A stretch of 64,000 nt of DNA from a virus: the IMG/VR virus record IMGVR_UViG_3300033553_000052, positions 1 to 64,000 of that record; one strand, written 5' to 3'. Below, one piece after another: positions 13,921 to 23,164 of the stretch. The notes beneath the pieces are model-generated. The model worked only from the letters and a program-made list of their open reading frames with translations. It did not search any database and was not told the origin of the DNA. Numbering within the stretch: position 1 is the stretch's first letter; each line of letters starts with the position of its first letter. The position numbers and the translations under genes are program-made.

Positions 13921-13972
13921 CGTGAACCTACCAACGAGTCTGATTACTAAGCGATACAAGTATCGCAAAGCC

Positions 13973-14509
13973 ATGGGTATAGAACTATACGAACAGATGT
14001 GGAAGACCAAGAGGAAGATCGAATACTTCTTTGACCTAGGCTTCTCGTGTGAGTCAATAGCCAGCGGGACAGACACGGCGCAGGCTACCGTACACAACTG
14101 GCTTACCGGCGCTCATCCTCGAATTGAGATCGTGAACGCGAATAAGGTTAGGGCCTTGACTGTTGGCGTATTGTTCGATAGGGCGCCGGACAAGAGCAAG
14201 GTGCCCGTGTACGCAACGAGGCGAAGGGTTGAAGCCCTCCGTCGCCTTGGATGGACGACACGCGACATTGAAGCGCGAATGATTGTCAGCTGTAAGGTTA
14301 GCAATACACTCAAGAATAGTAAGCAGGTTCGGGCGAGTGTCCATCGGGATATCGCCAGGGTGTATGCAGAACTTGAGCACAAGAAAGGTTCTTCGTTGCG
14401 CGGTGCCATGCAATCAGCAAGGCAGTTGATACCACCGCCAGCGGCCTGGGAAGACATAGACGACCCGCGAGGATGGCCTCGTGGAGTTACAAACGAGATA
14501 CTCATTTAA
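13973..14509 (+). CDS. Helix-turn-helix regulator of actinobacterial mobile-element type
   Basis: 178 residues from the ATG at 13973; the frame upstream runs through the tRNA-like RNA and is not coding. Two HTH-like segments are visible: CESIASGTDTAQATVHNWL near residue 25 and LRRLGWTTRDIEARM near 90. The C-terminal PPPAAWEDIDDPRGWP matches a tail seen in many actinobacterial phage and plasmid HTH proteins. Probably a regulator. No strong RBS, so translation may depend on the upstream RNA. Confidence 0.7.
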   Translation: MGIELYEQMWKTKRKIEYFFDLGFSCESIASGTDTAQATVHNWLTGAHPRIEIVNANKVRALTVGVLFDRAPDKSKVPVYATRRRVEALRRLGWTTRDIEARMIVSCKVSNTLKNSKQVRASVHRDIARVYAELEHKKGSSLRGAMQSARQLIPPPAAWEDIDDPRGWPRGVTNEILI

Positions 14510-14531
14510 CTTATAGGAAGCGAGGCGCGTC

Positions 14532-15038
14532 ATGGGATCAAAGTTCTTAAAGACTACAGGGCGTAATGGCATGCCGCTCATGGGCAAGGGTATCGACCTT
14601 GTTGAGGGAGGCGGGTGGCATCCAGTTATCGAGGGAGACCTTGCCGAGAACGTGAACGGCTACCACATGTGCAGAGATATCCAAGATGTATGCACCTGGG
14701 CCGGGCCGGAGCTTTGGCTCATGGAGGGTAGAGGCGAGTGGCTTACCGGCGAGGATGCCGCTGTCTGTAATGAACAGCGCCCCATCGCGAGACTGATGGA
14801 CGAGCACGACTGGAGGAAGTTTGCAGTCTCCAGGCTACGCCAGGAGATAATTCTCGCCGGGCCGTCGGAGATTACGAGCACACTAGGAATGTGCGCCTCG
14901 TCCTCCGACCCGTGGCTGACTATCGGCTGGCCAATACGAGAGAAGCTTTACAAGAAGCCAAGCCTAGTAAGGTTTGTTAATCGACACTACGAAGCGCTAC
15001 TCGGGGTAATCGAAGAGGCGAGAGGAGAATTGATATGA
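14532..15038 (+). CDS. Hypothetical protein
   Basis: 168 residues behind AGGAAGCGAGG. Several tryptophans and scattered cysteines (YHMCRDIQDVCTW), a helical C-terminal half. No recognised domain. Overlaps the next start by four bases (ATGA). Confidence 0.6.
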   Translation: MGSKFLKTTGRNGMPLMGKGIDLVEGGGWHPVIEGDLAENVNGYHMCRDIQDVCTWAGPELWLMEGRGEWLTGEDAAVCNEQRPIARLMDEHDWRKFAVSRLRQEIILAGPSEITSTLGMCASSSDPWLTIGWPIREKLYKKPSLVRFVNRHYEALLGVIEEARGELI

Positions 15039-15478
15039 ACACAAAGACTGCAGTGATCAGTTACAGTGCGGCGTTCTTCGCTGGGATAATTGTTATGGCC
15101 TCGAGTACTCCTACCGACGCTAACCAGTCGCAAGAGGTTCAGACCGTAATCAAGTACAAGACTGAAGTTGTTACGGAGACGATAGAGACAAACGTCTTTC
15201 CCGAGTCCTGTCTTGATGCCCAGCGATTCTCTAAGATGATTCGAGATGACGTAAGCGCTGTCGCCGCAACCATGGGTGAGCAGTTGCAGATAGCCTCCGA
15301 AGCAAGACTTGCCATCAATGGATCGAACTATCTTAACCTGAACGATATCGTGCTCGACCAGCGTGACCTCGAGAATAGTATGCGTGCTGGGTACACTAAT
15401 CTTGCAAATGTTCAAAGGTCGCTCGACCTTGCGATTGCTGACTGCGACGCCGCGATAGCCTCTGGGCTAGACTCCTAG
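15035..15478 (+). CDS. Membrane-anchored extracytoplasmic protein
   Basis: 147 residues. An N-terminal hydrophobic segment (AVISYSAAFFAGIIVMASS) acts as signal anchor. The rest is threonine/glutamate-rich, then helical, with two cysteines far apart (ESCLDA and IADCDA) that could form a disulphide outside the cell. Topology suggests an envelope role such as superinfection control; that is inference. Confidence 0.6.
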   Translation: MNTKTAVISYSAAFFAGIIVMASSTPTDANQSQEVQTVIKYKTEVVTETIETNVFPESCLDAQRFSKMIRDDVSAVAATMGEQLQIASEARLAINGSNYLNLNDIVLDQRDLENSMRAGYTNLANVQRSLDLAIADCDAAIASGLDS

Positions 15479-15481
15479 GGT

Positions 15482-15510
15482 TTGACAACCCTGGGAATGT
15501 GTGCTATACT
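15482..15510 (+). promoter_or_regulatory. Promoter of the MoxR-VWA operon
   Basis: TTGACA 15482-15487, spacer 17, TATACT 15505-15510, about 27 bases before the ATG at 15537, with TAGGAAGGG as RBS. One of the closest matches to consensus in the window. Confidence 0.85.
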
Positions 15511-15536
15511 ACAGTCATAACTAGGAAGGGTAGGGA

Positions 15537-17657
15537 ATGAAAGAGTCAAGCGAGTCGGAGGGGCGCAATTGTGCAAACTGCGTCTTCAACCTCCGAACAA
15601 ACGAACAGACATCTGAGTTCGGTCTGTCTATCGGCACGGACACCTGTGGCGCTGGCCTTGGCCCGACTGGAATACCAGGCGGCACGGCCAAGCAGAACCT
15701 CAACGTAGGGAAACTTAAGGCCGCTTCGTGTGACCAGTACAGCAAGGGCGACGGTAGCACGTACGCCTCGGAGCCTGGTGCCGAACGCAAGAGCCCAGTC
15801 GTTATGCTTCCGAACCCAGCGACCTTGTCGGACGCGAGGCGAGGTAACGCCAAAGAGTCTGGCTCGAGGTGTACCGCCTGTGCGTTCTTCATTCCACCAG
15901 CCGCATCGCTCAGTGCGGGGCTGTGGAACGCTGGCATCTGTGCCGCGCGTGGAATACTTATCACAACTAAGAGCATGCCCGATGCGGCTGAGGACTGTGC
16001 TGACAAGACCGTCGGAGCAAGGCGTGATGACCTGCTCGACTGGAACGCATTGGCACCCGAGTACTCGAAGTCAATGCAGGTAGCGTCGGCCACAGGTTCA
16101 TTCGACAGGACCAGTGTTGCCCCCGAGGTTTACGAGACTGATGCACCAGTCAAGGATGAGGACAAGGTGCGTGGCGTCAGGGCCTGGCGTGAGGTGAACA
16201 ATCCCGAGGGCGCGTCGTCTGTCATGCTACCGATCTTCGACCCCGAGTTCTTTGACGAGGACATTCGCAAGGGCATCCCCAAGACTGGCGACGACGAGCA
16301 CCCGGAAGAGTACATCGACCACCTCGGGCTTGTCTACAAGACCGCAGTTCTATGGATGCACCTGGACGAGACGCCTACCCTGTGGGGCGGCGCAGGCTCT
16401 GGTAAGACAGAGTTCTATCGTCACATGGCTTGGCTCATGGGGCTACCCTTCAACCGTATCAGCATCACCGCCTCGACCGAGGTAGAGGACCTGGCCGGGA
16501 AGATGCACTACGAGCCGACTCGAGGCACCTACTTCCAGTACGGGCGCATGCCCAAGGCCTGGAAGTCCCCCGGCATTGTCTGCCTTGATGAGCCTAACGT
16601 TGGCCCGCCAGACGTGTGGCAGTTCATTCGCCCGCTCACTGACAACAGTAAGCAACTCGTTCTTGATATGAACGATGGCGAGCGTATCGACCGCCACGAG
16701 TTAGCGTTCCTGGGCCTCGCTATGAACCCTGCCTGGGACGTGCGCAACGGTGGCACGTCGATGCTGGCCGACGCGGACGGCTCAAGGCTTGCACACATCT
16801 TCGTTGACCTGCCCGAGGAGAAGGTCGAGCGTGATATCATTCAGGCTCGCGTGAAGCTCGACGGTGCCGAGATCGACAAGCCCGTCATGGATGCCATTAT
16901 GGGAATCGCAAAAGATCTCCGTGCAATGTCTCGCAATGAGACGCTTCCGATTACGTGGGGCGTACGTCAGCAGATCAAGGTCGCAAGGGCGCTTAGGTTC
17001 TTTGAGATGCCTCAGGCGTATAGGCTTGCGGCGGCTGACTACCTCGAGCCCGAGCACCAGGAGATGCTGCTCGACGTTGTTAAGTCACACGCGCCAGCCA
17101 CCAAGGCCAGGCCTGTTGGACCGGCAAGGACTCGCGGCGAAGTGCCGGTGGACACTGATCGCAAGAAGGCTAGCGATGAGCTGAGGAAGAAGCTGGGTAT
17201 TCCATCTGCGCCGACGCCTCCGCCGATGCCTCCTATGCCGCCCACACCTCCACTGACGCCAGTGTGGGAGGGCGCCGCAGATGCCGCACCAGCCAGAACT
17301 GTAGGCAGGTCTATCTCGTTGAGCACAGATCCGTTGTCAACCGTCGATTATCTTTCCCTCGGGGAGAGGGGCGACGGAGGTCTATCAATAAGTCACAGCA
17401 GCTTCTTGTCTGATCGCGAGTCACTTGGTTCTGTCATTAACCAACTCAAGACCATGAACGCTGGGTCAAGTGCAAGGTTTCAGCACAAGTTAACCGGCAT
17501 GGGATATGATCTTAAGTTGATCAGCCCCGATAACACTAGGGTTCAGATCAACGGCGACAATGGCGACGTAAAGATGATGCCGGTTGAGAACTTCTTGGCG
17601 GACAGGAGTGTCACTGACCTCGAGTTCATATCACTAAGTGAAGAGGTGCCGTTCTAA
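15537..17657 (+). CDS. MoxR/CobS-type AAA+ ATPase with two N-terminal cysteine modules
   Basis: 706 residues. Residues 1-70 (C12-x2-C15, C37, C63) and about 104-150 (CTAC, then two more Cys) look like a duplicated four-cysteine metal site. The AAA+ core has Walker A GGAGSGKTE near 285, Walker B VCLDEPN near 348, and the sensor-type AMNPAWD. A proline-rich linker and a C-terminal domain follow, ending EEVPF. MoxR ATPases remodel partner proteins together with VWA proteins; the next gene encodes such a partner and overlaps its stop (TAATG). The cysteine modules are not usual for CobS or MoxR. Target unknown. Confidence 0.8.
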   Translation: MKESSESEGRNCANCVFNLRTNEQTSEFGLSIGTDTCGAGLGPTGIPGGTAKQNLNVGKLKAASCDQYSKGDGSTYASEPGAERKSPVVMLPNPATLSDARRGNAKESGSRCTACAFFIPPAASLSAGLWNAGICAARGILITTKSMPDAAEDCADKTVGARRDDLLDWNALAPEYSKSMQVASATGSFDRTSVAPEVYETDAPVKDEDKVRGVRAWREVNNPEGASSVMLPIFDPEFFDEDIRKGIPKTGDDEHPEEYIDHLGLVYKTAVLWMHLDETPTLWGGAGSGKTEFYRHMAWLMGLPFNRISITASTEVEDLAGKMHYEPTRGTYFQYGRMPKAWKSPGIVCLDEPNVGPPDVWQFIRPLTDNSKQLVLDMNDGERIDRHELAFLGLAMNPAWDVRNGGTSMLADADGSRLAHIFVDLPEEKVERDIIQARVKLDGAEIDKPVMDAIMGIAKDLRAMSRNETLPITWGVRQQIKVARALRFFEMPQAYRLAAADYLEPEHQEMLLDVVKSHAPATKARPVGPARTRGEVPVDTDRKKASDELRKKLGIPSAPTPPPMPPMPPTPPLTPVWEGAADAAPARTVGRSISLSTDPLSTVDYLSLGERGDGGLSISHSSFLSDRESLGSVINQLKTMNAGSSARFQHKLTGMGYDLKLISPDNTRVQINGDNGDVKMMPVENFLADRSVTDLEFISLSEEVPF

Positions 17658-20152
17658 TGTCAGTCAACACAGTCAAGGACGCCACGCCTGTAGCCGAGGC
17701 GAAGCTCGCACTGGCTAACTTCAATAAGCTAACTCCGTCACTAAGCGGATTCGCGAGTGCGTTGATCGGTAACAACGTTTCAGTCGTGGCCGGTAAGGGA
17801 ACATACTCGGACGGCAAGACGATTACCATTCGCCCGCCTATGTCGCTCGCGACGACACCCGAGCACAATAGAAAGGCGTGCGACAAGCGCGACACCGACA
17901 CAAGGAAGATGACGTGCCCGGCGTGCGCGAACCGGGAGCATGTTGTGTCTGTGTTCTTTCACGAGATCGGACATATAGTCTTTGACTCGTTCGTTGACTA
18001 CCAACTGTACGAAGTAAGTAAGGTAATCGAGAACGTGCTAGACGGTTCATACGAGCGCACCAAGGCAAGCAAGAACATTGTCCTCCTAAAGGGAATGAAG
18101 CACCCGCTCATGACAGTGGGCGGCGTGCTCAATAAGTTCATGCCGCTACTGATCAACGCCGTAGAGGATGCTCGAGTAGACAGTAATATGGCGAAGGTGA
18201 GGCCTGGGACAGCCGCAATGCTTGAGGCTGAATACCTTGACGTTGCAATCAATGGACTGGTGCAGACTGATGGAACAGTCAACATGTTCGGCGACCTCGA
18301 CCTCAACACTCAAATGATGCTTCACATTCTGTCGATAGCAAAGGGCTACCAGGCCGCGCCCGACCTGAAAGAGTATGTACTCGAGTCAGTGAAGAACGAA
18401 TCGGTGGCCAGTCTCATTGATGGAATCAAGAACAATAAGAGTCCACTGGATTCCTTCAAGTCGGCGTTTGCCCTGTTGGTAGCGTGCCAGGCCATTGGGT
18501 TCTTTGTCTACGACGAGGCACACACTTATCTGCCTGAACCAGAGCCCGAGGAAGAACACGAGCCAGAGGGTGATGGCCTTGAGAACGAACCCGAGGAGGG
18601 TAAGGACGATGGAGAATCAGCGGATGAGTCGGATGATCGAAGCGATCAATCAGATGACAGCGATGAAGCCGGAGGTACTGGAGAGTCTGGAGGCGATGAC
18701 GCAGGCACTGGCGAAGATCGAGATGCCGACCATTCAGACTCCGACGATGCCGACAGTGACACTGAACCTGACCCCACATCAGGTGGCGGGGATACGGAAG
18801 CTGACGTGGAGTCAACCGAGGAGGATAGGGAAGACCCTGAAGGTGGAGCTGATGATGACGCCGCCTCCGATGGTGACTTGGACAACGAGGGCGACGAGCC
18901 AGCCGATGCCGACAGCGTGGATGGAGAAGAAGCTGACGCCGGGGAGGACCCCACTTCTGAAGAGTCAGGCGCTGACGGAGAAGACGAAGATGGATCTGAC
19001 GAAAGCGAAGATGGTTCTTCATCCGGAGGAGAGGGTGCCGGGGATAAGGCCGACACTGGAATGGACGCCGGGGGGGATTCTGATGACGATTCTTCTGATG
19101 AGTTCGAGGATGGAGAACCTGGAGACGGAGGGTCCGGGTCGGCAACACCACGGCCCTCAGCGGAAGAGTTTGGCGACGACACGGCCAGTGCGGAGGAGAT
19201 GATTGAAGCCCTGTCCGGCCACGCTGAGGCAGAGGGTGACGACGAAGACGCCAAGCTTATTGAGATGGTGGTGATGAGCGCCGAACACTTCGACGAGGTG
19301 TCAACCGTCATTGCCGGCGTTGAGTTCCTAGGAAGCGAAAACTTTCCGAGGTACATGTCCCGCTTTAAACTACCCAAGAGTGAGCAGACCGTACCAGAGT
19401 CAATCATTGCGCCGTCACTACTTCACATGCGCAGGGCATTCGCAGATAACGCACTCGCGAACCGACAGCACAACAGAAGGTCTGGCCGCGTCAACTCTCG
19501 TGTACTAGGGCGGCGTGCTTGGAACGATGACGACAGGTTGTTCTCCAAGAAGTCAATGCCAGGCAAGCGTGACTATGCAGTGCTCATTGGCATTGACATC
19601 TCAGGCTCGACTATGACCATCGGAGGTTCTCACGGGAGGATTGCGGAGAGGTCAATAGACGTTCCAACGATACACATTGAGTTGCTGGCGGCATATGCGC
19701 AGGCTGAATTGTGTCACCGCCTTGGTATCAAGTTCTCGGTGTTCGCTCACACGGGCGAGGGTGACATGCTTCAGATATACAAGATCAAGGAGTGGGAGCA
19801 GTTGTGGGACGACAAGGCTAAGCGCCGCTTGTTCGATGCAGTACCCTTGGCCGCTAACCTCGACGGCCATACCCTCGAGTACTACCGCAAGGAGCTCGAC
19901 AAGGTTCGGGCTACAGACAAGATCCTCATGTACTACTCGGATGGCAGTATGCCTCGTGAAAACTACAACGAGGAGCTGATGATTCTCAAGCGCGAGATAG
20001 CAACATGCAAGAAGCGCGGCTACGTTCTAATGGGCGTTGGTGCCAGGACAGATGCACCTACTAAGCATGGACTCGACACCGTGAGGATTGATTCCATGAA
20101 CGACCTTCACAAGGTAGTAAAGCACCTCGGCAAGCAGATCGAGGGGTTGTAA
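17657..20152 (+). CDS. CobT-like protein: metalloprotease motif, acidic linker, VWA domain
   Basis: 831 residues. VFFHEIGHIVFDS near residue 100 is an HExxH zinc-protease-like helix. VEDARVD further on fits the third ligand region of CobT/VWA-associated peptidases. Residues about 295-510 are an extreme Asp/Glu/Ser/Gly linker. The VWA domain begins near 637 with the MIDAS motif DISGS and later has YYSDG. This order is that of CobT-like partners of MoxR/CobS ATPases. Together the pair could be a metal-dependent unfolding or insertion machine; cobalt chelation itself is unlikely as no CobN is seen. Confidence 0.8.
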   Translation: MSVNTVKDATPVAEAKLALANFNKLTPSLSGFASALIGNNVSVVAGKGTYSDGKTITIRPPMSLATTPEHNRKACDKRDTDTRKMTCPACANREHVVSVFFHEIGHIVFDSFVDYQLYEVSKVIENVLDGSYERTKASKNIVLLKGMKHPLMTVGGVLNKFMPLLINAVEDARVDSNMAKVRPGTAAMLEAEYLDVAINGLVQTDGTVNMFGDLDLNTQMMLHILSIAKGYQAAPDLKEYVLESVKNESVASLIDGIKNNKSPLDSFKSAFALLVACQAIGFFVYDEAHTYLPEPEPEEEHEPEGDGLENEPEEGKDDGESADESDDRSDQSDDSDEAGGTGESGGDDAGTGEDRDADHSDSDDADSDTEPDPTSGGGDTEADVESTEEDREDPEGGADDDAASDGDLDNEGDEPADADSVDGEEADAGEDPTSEESGADGEDEDGSDESEDGSSSGGEGAGDKADTGMDAGGDSDDDSSDEFEDGEPGDGGSGSATPRPSAEEFGDDTASAEEMIEALSGHAEAEGDDEDAKLIEMVVMSAEHFDEVSTVIAGVEFLGSENFPRYMSRFKLPKSEQTVPESIIAPSLLHMRRAFADNALANRQHNRRSGRVNSRVLGRRAWNDDDRLFSKKSMPGKRDYAVLIGIDISGSTMTIGGSHGRIAERSIDVPTIHIELLAAYAQAELCHRLGIKFSVFAHTGEGDMLQIYKIKEWEQLWDDKAKRRLFDAVPLAANLDGHTLEYYRKELDKVRATDKILMYYSDGSMPRENYNEELMILKREIATCKKRGYVLMGVGARTDAPTKHGLDTVRIDSMNDLHKVVKHLGKQIEGL

Positions 20153-20200
20153 CCTCGTCCGGCCACGGGCGGGGCGTGACATGTGCGCAAACAAGGCTGG

Positions 20201-20229
20201 TTGCAATTCCCGCGCCCGTGTGATAGGGT
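20201..20229 (+). promoter_or_regulatory. Promoter of the LSm-like gene
   Basis: TTGCAA 20201-20206, spacer 17, TAGGGT 20224-20229, then a leader with AGGAAA before the ATG at 20285. Confidence 0.75.
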
Positions 20230-20284
20230 AGGGCCACCGACCAAGCGCGGGACTCATTCTCAACACAACGACAGGAAACGAACC

Positions 20285-20689
20285 ATGGAAACTGATCTCA
20301 AGGCCCTTGAGGGCAAGAAGGTCGTAGTCACGACTGGCGGCGAAGAGCTTGAAGGAACTGTGGAAACAGGCTCCCCGCTCGGCATCGTGCTCAAGCCCAA
20401 GAACTCTTCGCGGTCCCTGCTGATCGAGGCGAAGGACATCGACACCATTGTCGAGGCGAACTCCGGCCCCAAGAAGCTGAAGCCTCGTTCACTCCCCTCC
20501 GTCTCGAAGGGTAAGTTCCGTGAGCACCTGCTCGAACGCCACGGCTACCCCCTCGCTGACATTCAGGCGATGACCGAGGATGCTGCGGAGACGTTCCACG
20601 GCACCATCGAGCACGGTCCTCTCGGCCACTTCCACCGTGAGGTTACTCCGGTCGAGGACGCCATTGCAGAGGCCGAAGCGGCAGTGTAG
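20285..20689 (+). CDS. LSm/Hfq-like small-barrel protein
   Basis: 134 residues from the ATG at 20285 (AGGAAACGAACC upstream). Residues 5-60 (LEGKKVVVTTGGEELEG, then GIVLKPKN and LLIEAKDIDTI) follow the beta-strand spacing and the 'G-x-x-L-x-G' pattern of LSm/SH3 barrels, which often form RNA-binding rings. The C-terminal part is helical and acidic. It is a one-gene unit with its own promoter and perfect terminator, and GC-ending codons suggest high expression. LSm assignment is by pattern only. Confidence 0.6.
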   Translation: METDLKALEGKKVVVTTGGEELEGTVETGSPLGIVLKPKNSSRSLLIEAKDIDTIVEANSGPKKLKPRSLPSVSKGKFREHLLERHGYPLADIQAMTEDAAETFHGTIEHGPLGHFHREVTPVEDAIAEAEAAV

Positions 20690-20693
20690 TTCC

Positions 20694-20730
20694 ATTCGGG
20701 GACCAGTCGAATTAAGGCTGGTCCCCGAAT
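20694..20730 (+). terminator. Terminator after the LSm-like gene
   Basis: ATTCGGGGACCAG (20694-20706) and CTGGTCCCCGAAT (20718-20730): a perfect 13-pair stem five bases after the stop. Confidence 0.85.
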
Positions 20731-20774
20731 GCTAAGCATAGGGTTGTACCAACGGGTAGAAATTGGGGCTAGAG

Positions 20775-21578
20775 GTGCCAGTAAAGGAGCGCGACGCGCA
20801 ACGCGAGCGCATGATAGCAAGTGAGCTTAAGAAGTATCCGTATGTCTACAGCTGTGAAAAGCCCAGGTGTGGATACCACGTAGCATGCAAGTCAATAGAC
20901 GATGGAATAGAAGAGGAGATGTTTCACATGTGCCCAAGGCGAGCGGAGATCGAGACGGATAGTACCGGCACCTCGAGAAGGGTTACTGCGGTACAGGCCG
21001 CATGGCGACTGTTCGACGCCAAGTTCGCCGAGTACAAGAAGGGTGGATTCTCGGAGATGTACGGCGAACAGATCAAGGGCGAGCTGACTGGCATGAGCCA
21101 GATTATCTTTCTGATGATGAGACCATACTATGAGTCGCGCGACGATATCGTGCGTGAGGTAATGGCCAGGCACGAGGACCCTGATCGCCGCACACCAGGC
21201 ATAGGTTCGATCACCATGATGCCAGAAGAGGGTGGCTCTCCCTGGGGTCCATCGCTCGGTGGAGGTTACACGAGTGAGCCTTCGAACATGATCGACCCTC
21301 CCTATGGATACCCGCAGGAACTAGTTGACGAGGCACGGGAACTCTTTAAGTCACACAGCAAGAAGGCTAGGGACCTAGAGGCGGCGGCGAGGGCAAGGGC
21401 AAAGCAACCCGTCACAAAAGAGAAGCCTCGTGCTACCGGGACAGTCAAGCGTGTGTTCACCGAGGAAGAACTTACCGGAATCAGGAATGCGAACTCCGCA
21501 GGGTTTGACTACAAGATGATTATGGCGGCTTACAACTGCACCATGGAGGACCTTAAGGGCATCCTCCTTCCGGACTAA
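20775..21578 (+). CDS. Hypothetical protein with N-terminal zinc site
   Basis: 267 residues if the GTG at 20775 is used; TTG 20763 and ATG 20811 are alternatives and none has a strong RBS. Near residue 30 there is SCEKPRCGYHVAC, later MCPRR, a probable zinc site. The C-terminal 50 residues (FTEEELTGIRNANSAGFDYK) look like a small HTH. It heads a run of tightly packed genes and its stop overlaps the next ATG. Confidence 0.6.
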   Translation: MPVKERDAQRERMIASELKKYPYVYSCEKPRCGYHVACKSIDDGIEEEMFHMCPRRAEIETDSTGTSRRVTAVQAAWRLFDAKFAEYKKGGFSEMYGEQIKGELTGMSQIIFLMMRPYYESRDDIVREVMARHEDPDRRTPGIGSITMMPEEGGSPWGPSLGGGYTSEPSNMIDPPYGYPQELVDEARELFKSHSKKARDLEAAARARAKQPVTKEKPRATGTVKRVFTEEELTGIRNANSAGFDYKMIMAAYNCTMEDLKGILLPD

Positions 21579-21940
21579 TGGCACGGGCAAAGCGCGAGGA
21601 GCCGTGCATGTTCTGCGGAACCGCGCCGTGCTCGTGCAAATCCAAGAAGGAAGTACCCAAGCCAGAGCCCAAGGTTATCGAACACGAGCCGGCAGTTGAG
21701 CCGGAGATCCACCCCACCGCAAGTGTTCCGAGAGTTAAGTACTCGAACAAGATCTCCATGAACGTGCCGAAGTTTGGTCAGGCAAGTGACACCATGTCTT
21801 ATGCGGTTGGTGTATTGATCTTGTCTGGGATTGTCCACGAGGACGACGTAGAAAGGTTGCGCTCATCTGTGGGCAGGGTGGCCGACGTTGACACAAAGAA
21901 GCGTATCAGGGAATGGAAGGTGAGGAACGGTGAAGCGTAG
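21578..21940 (+). CDS. Hypothetical protein with cysteine cluster
   Basis: 120 residues. PCMFCGTAPCSCKSK gives four closely spaced cysteines near the N-terminus, followed by a Pro/Glu-rich linker and a helical C-terminal domain. No family recognised. Overlaps both neighbours. Confidence 0.6.
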   Translation: MARAKREEPCMFCGTAPCSCKSKKEVPKPEPKVIEHEPAVEPEIHPTASVPRVKYSNKISMNVPKFGQASDTMSYAVGVLILSGIVHEDDVERLRSSVGRVADVDTKKRIREWKVRNGEA

Positions 21941-22193
21941 TCTACGCGAATGGGCGCTAAACGTTAGCGAAGGCAAGACGTCCAAGCCGAGATCACTTAC
22001 CGAACCAGAGATCGCAGACTTCCTCTCGGCGTCATATCAACCGCCGTCAAGGCGAACGAAGGCGGCGCTACTGATCTACCTAAGCTCGTGCAATAGGGTG
22101 CGATACAAGCGGCTACAGAAGGACTTCGAGTGGGCAAAGAAATGCCTACAGGAGGCCGGACTTAATCCAGAAGATGCGAGGTTCCTACTATGA
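21930..22193 (+). CDS. Hypothetical basic protein
   Basis: 87 residues, GTG start 11 bases inside the previous gene. Basic and helical (PPSRRTKAALLIYL); the pattern NPEDARFLL ends the protein. Possibly nucleic-acid-binding. No family recognised. Confidence 0.55.
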   Translation: MKRSLREWALNVSEGKTSKPRSLTEPEIADFLSASYQPPSRRTKAALLIYLSSCNRVRYKRLQKDFEWAKKCLQEAGLNPEDARFLL

Positions 22194-22918
22194 GGACAGT
22201 TAAACTTCCTGATGGTATGACCATGCGCGTCGATGACATAAAGGTAGACAGGGGAATCTACACATACAAACTTGTATGCGACCACCTTGTCTCGGGATGT
22301 CTCGACCACGAAAGGTGTGAGATAAAGTTGTGGCCGGAGGGTATCTCGACTAACTGTTCTGGCGGAGACGATTGTCTACACTTGTTTCCGGCCATGTCGG
22401 CAGGGCTTGGGGCGGAGCGTATTGCTAGCATACTCGAACTCGAGGGCGGTCGTTCTGTTCAGGCTGTTGTTCCATTATTCTTCCTTGGGAATGAACTCGT
22501 CAAGGCTAGCGTGAAGTTAAATCGTATTGACACTGCGGCTGGCAAGTTCGCTGAAGTAGTTATCGACACTCCAGTAAAGGGCGCTGGACAGAACACTGTC
22601 CTCTATACCGCGGGCGGCAAGATGTACCACTCGATAGGGGTGGTAGGGCACGGAGAGAATTACGACACAATCAAGACAATGATCTCTGCGTGGTGCTTGT
22701 ATATGTCGAACGACATCTTAGATTCAGACGTGCGCAAGGAGGGTCCTTATGCATCGTGCATGTCGCATAGGCACAGGAGCTTCCTTGATAATGAGACGCG
22801 AGCAAATAGTTTAGCGTCGGAGAAGAAGGATCTTGCACTGTTCGCACTGACTGGGCTGTGCCCGGTGTGCCGTAGGATCGAGAAGGTTAAACTAGAAGAC
22901 GTGCCCGTACCTTTCTAA
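22190..22918 (+). CDS. Hypothetical protein ending in VPVPF
   Basis: 242 residues, starting four bases inside the previous gene. Scattered cysteine pairs (CDHLVSGCLDHERC, CSGGDDC, LCPVCR) suggest more than one metal site. A beta-rich central domain is visible. The tail KLEDVPVPF resembles the acidic-hydrophobic C-terminus of SSB. Function unknown. Confidence 0.6.
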   Translation: MRTVKLPDGMTMRVDDIKVDRGIYTYKLVCDHLVSGCLDHERCEIKLWPEGISTNCSGGDDCLHLFPAMSAGLGAERIASILELEGGRSVQAVVPLFFLGNELVKASVKLNRIDTAAGKFAEVVIDTPVKGAGQNTVLYTAGGKMYHSIGVVGHGENYDTIKTMISAWCLYMSNDILDSDVRKEGPYASCMSHRHRSFLDNETRANSLASEKKDLALFALTGLCPVCRRIEKVKLEDVPVPF

Positions 22919-22927
22919 GGAGTAGTA

Positions 22928-23164
22928 ATGTTTACAGGCGAATACAAATGCAGTTCATGTGGGAAGAACCCTGGCAATCCAGATCTTCTCGTCGTGAAGA
23001 AGGTAATGTTTCAAGAGCTCGGCGTTAACCCAAGGACGCTCAAATCAAGGACAGCCGGGTGGCTGTGTCCACAGTGCATAGCCAAGGACCCGGACTGGAA
23101 GCGTCCGCCCTACTCGTCGCCAGGCACGGCGGAGTTTAAGCAGTCGCCGATCGGAAGCGCGTAA
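22928..23164 (+). CDS. Small zinc-ribbon protein
   Basis: 78 residues behind AAGGAGTAGTA. CSSCGKNPG and WLCPQCI are two CXXC knuckles about 45 residues apart, a zinc ribbon. Its stop shares one base with the next start. Role unknown. Confidence 0.65.
   Translation: MFTGEYKCSSCGKNPGNPDLLVVKKVMFQELGVNPRTLKSRTAGWLCPQCIAKDPDWKRPPYSSPGTAEFKQSPIGSA

Noticed and set aside
18646-19407. 253-codon minus-strand frame
   Set aside because: Serine/proline-rich antisense shadow of the acidic linker of the CobT-like gene.
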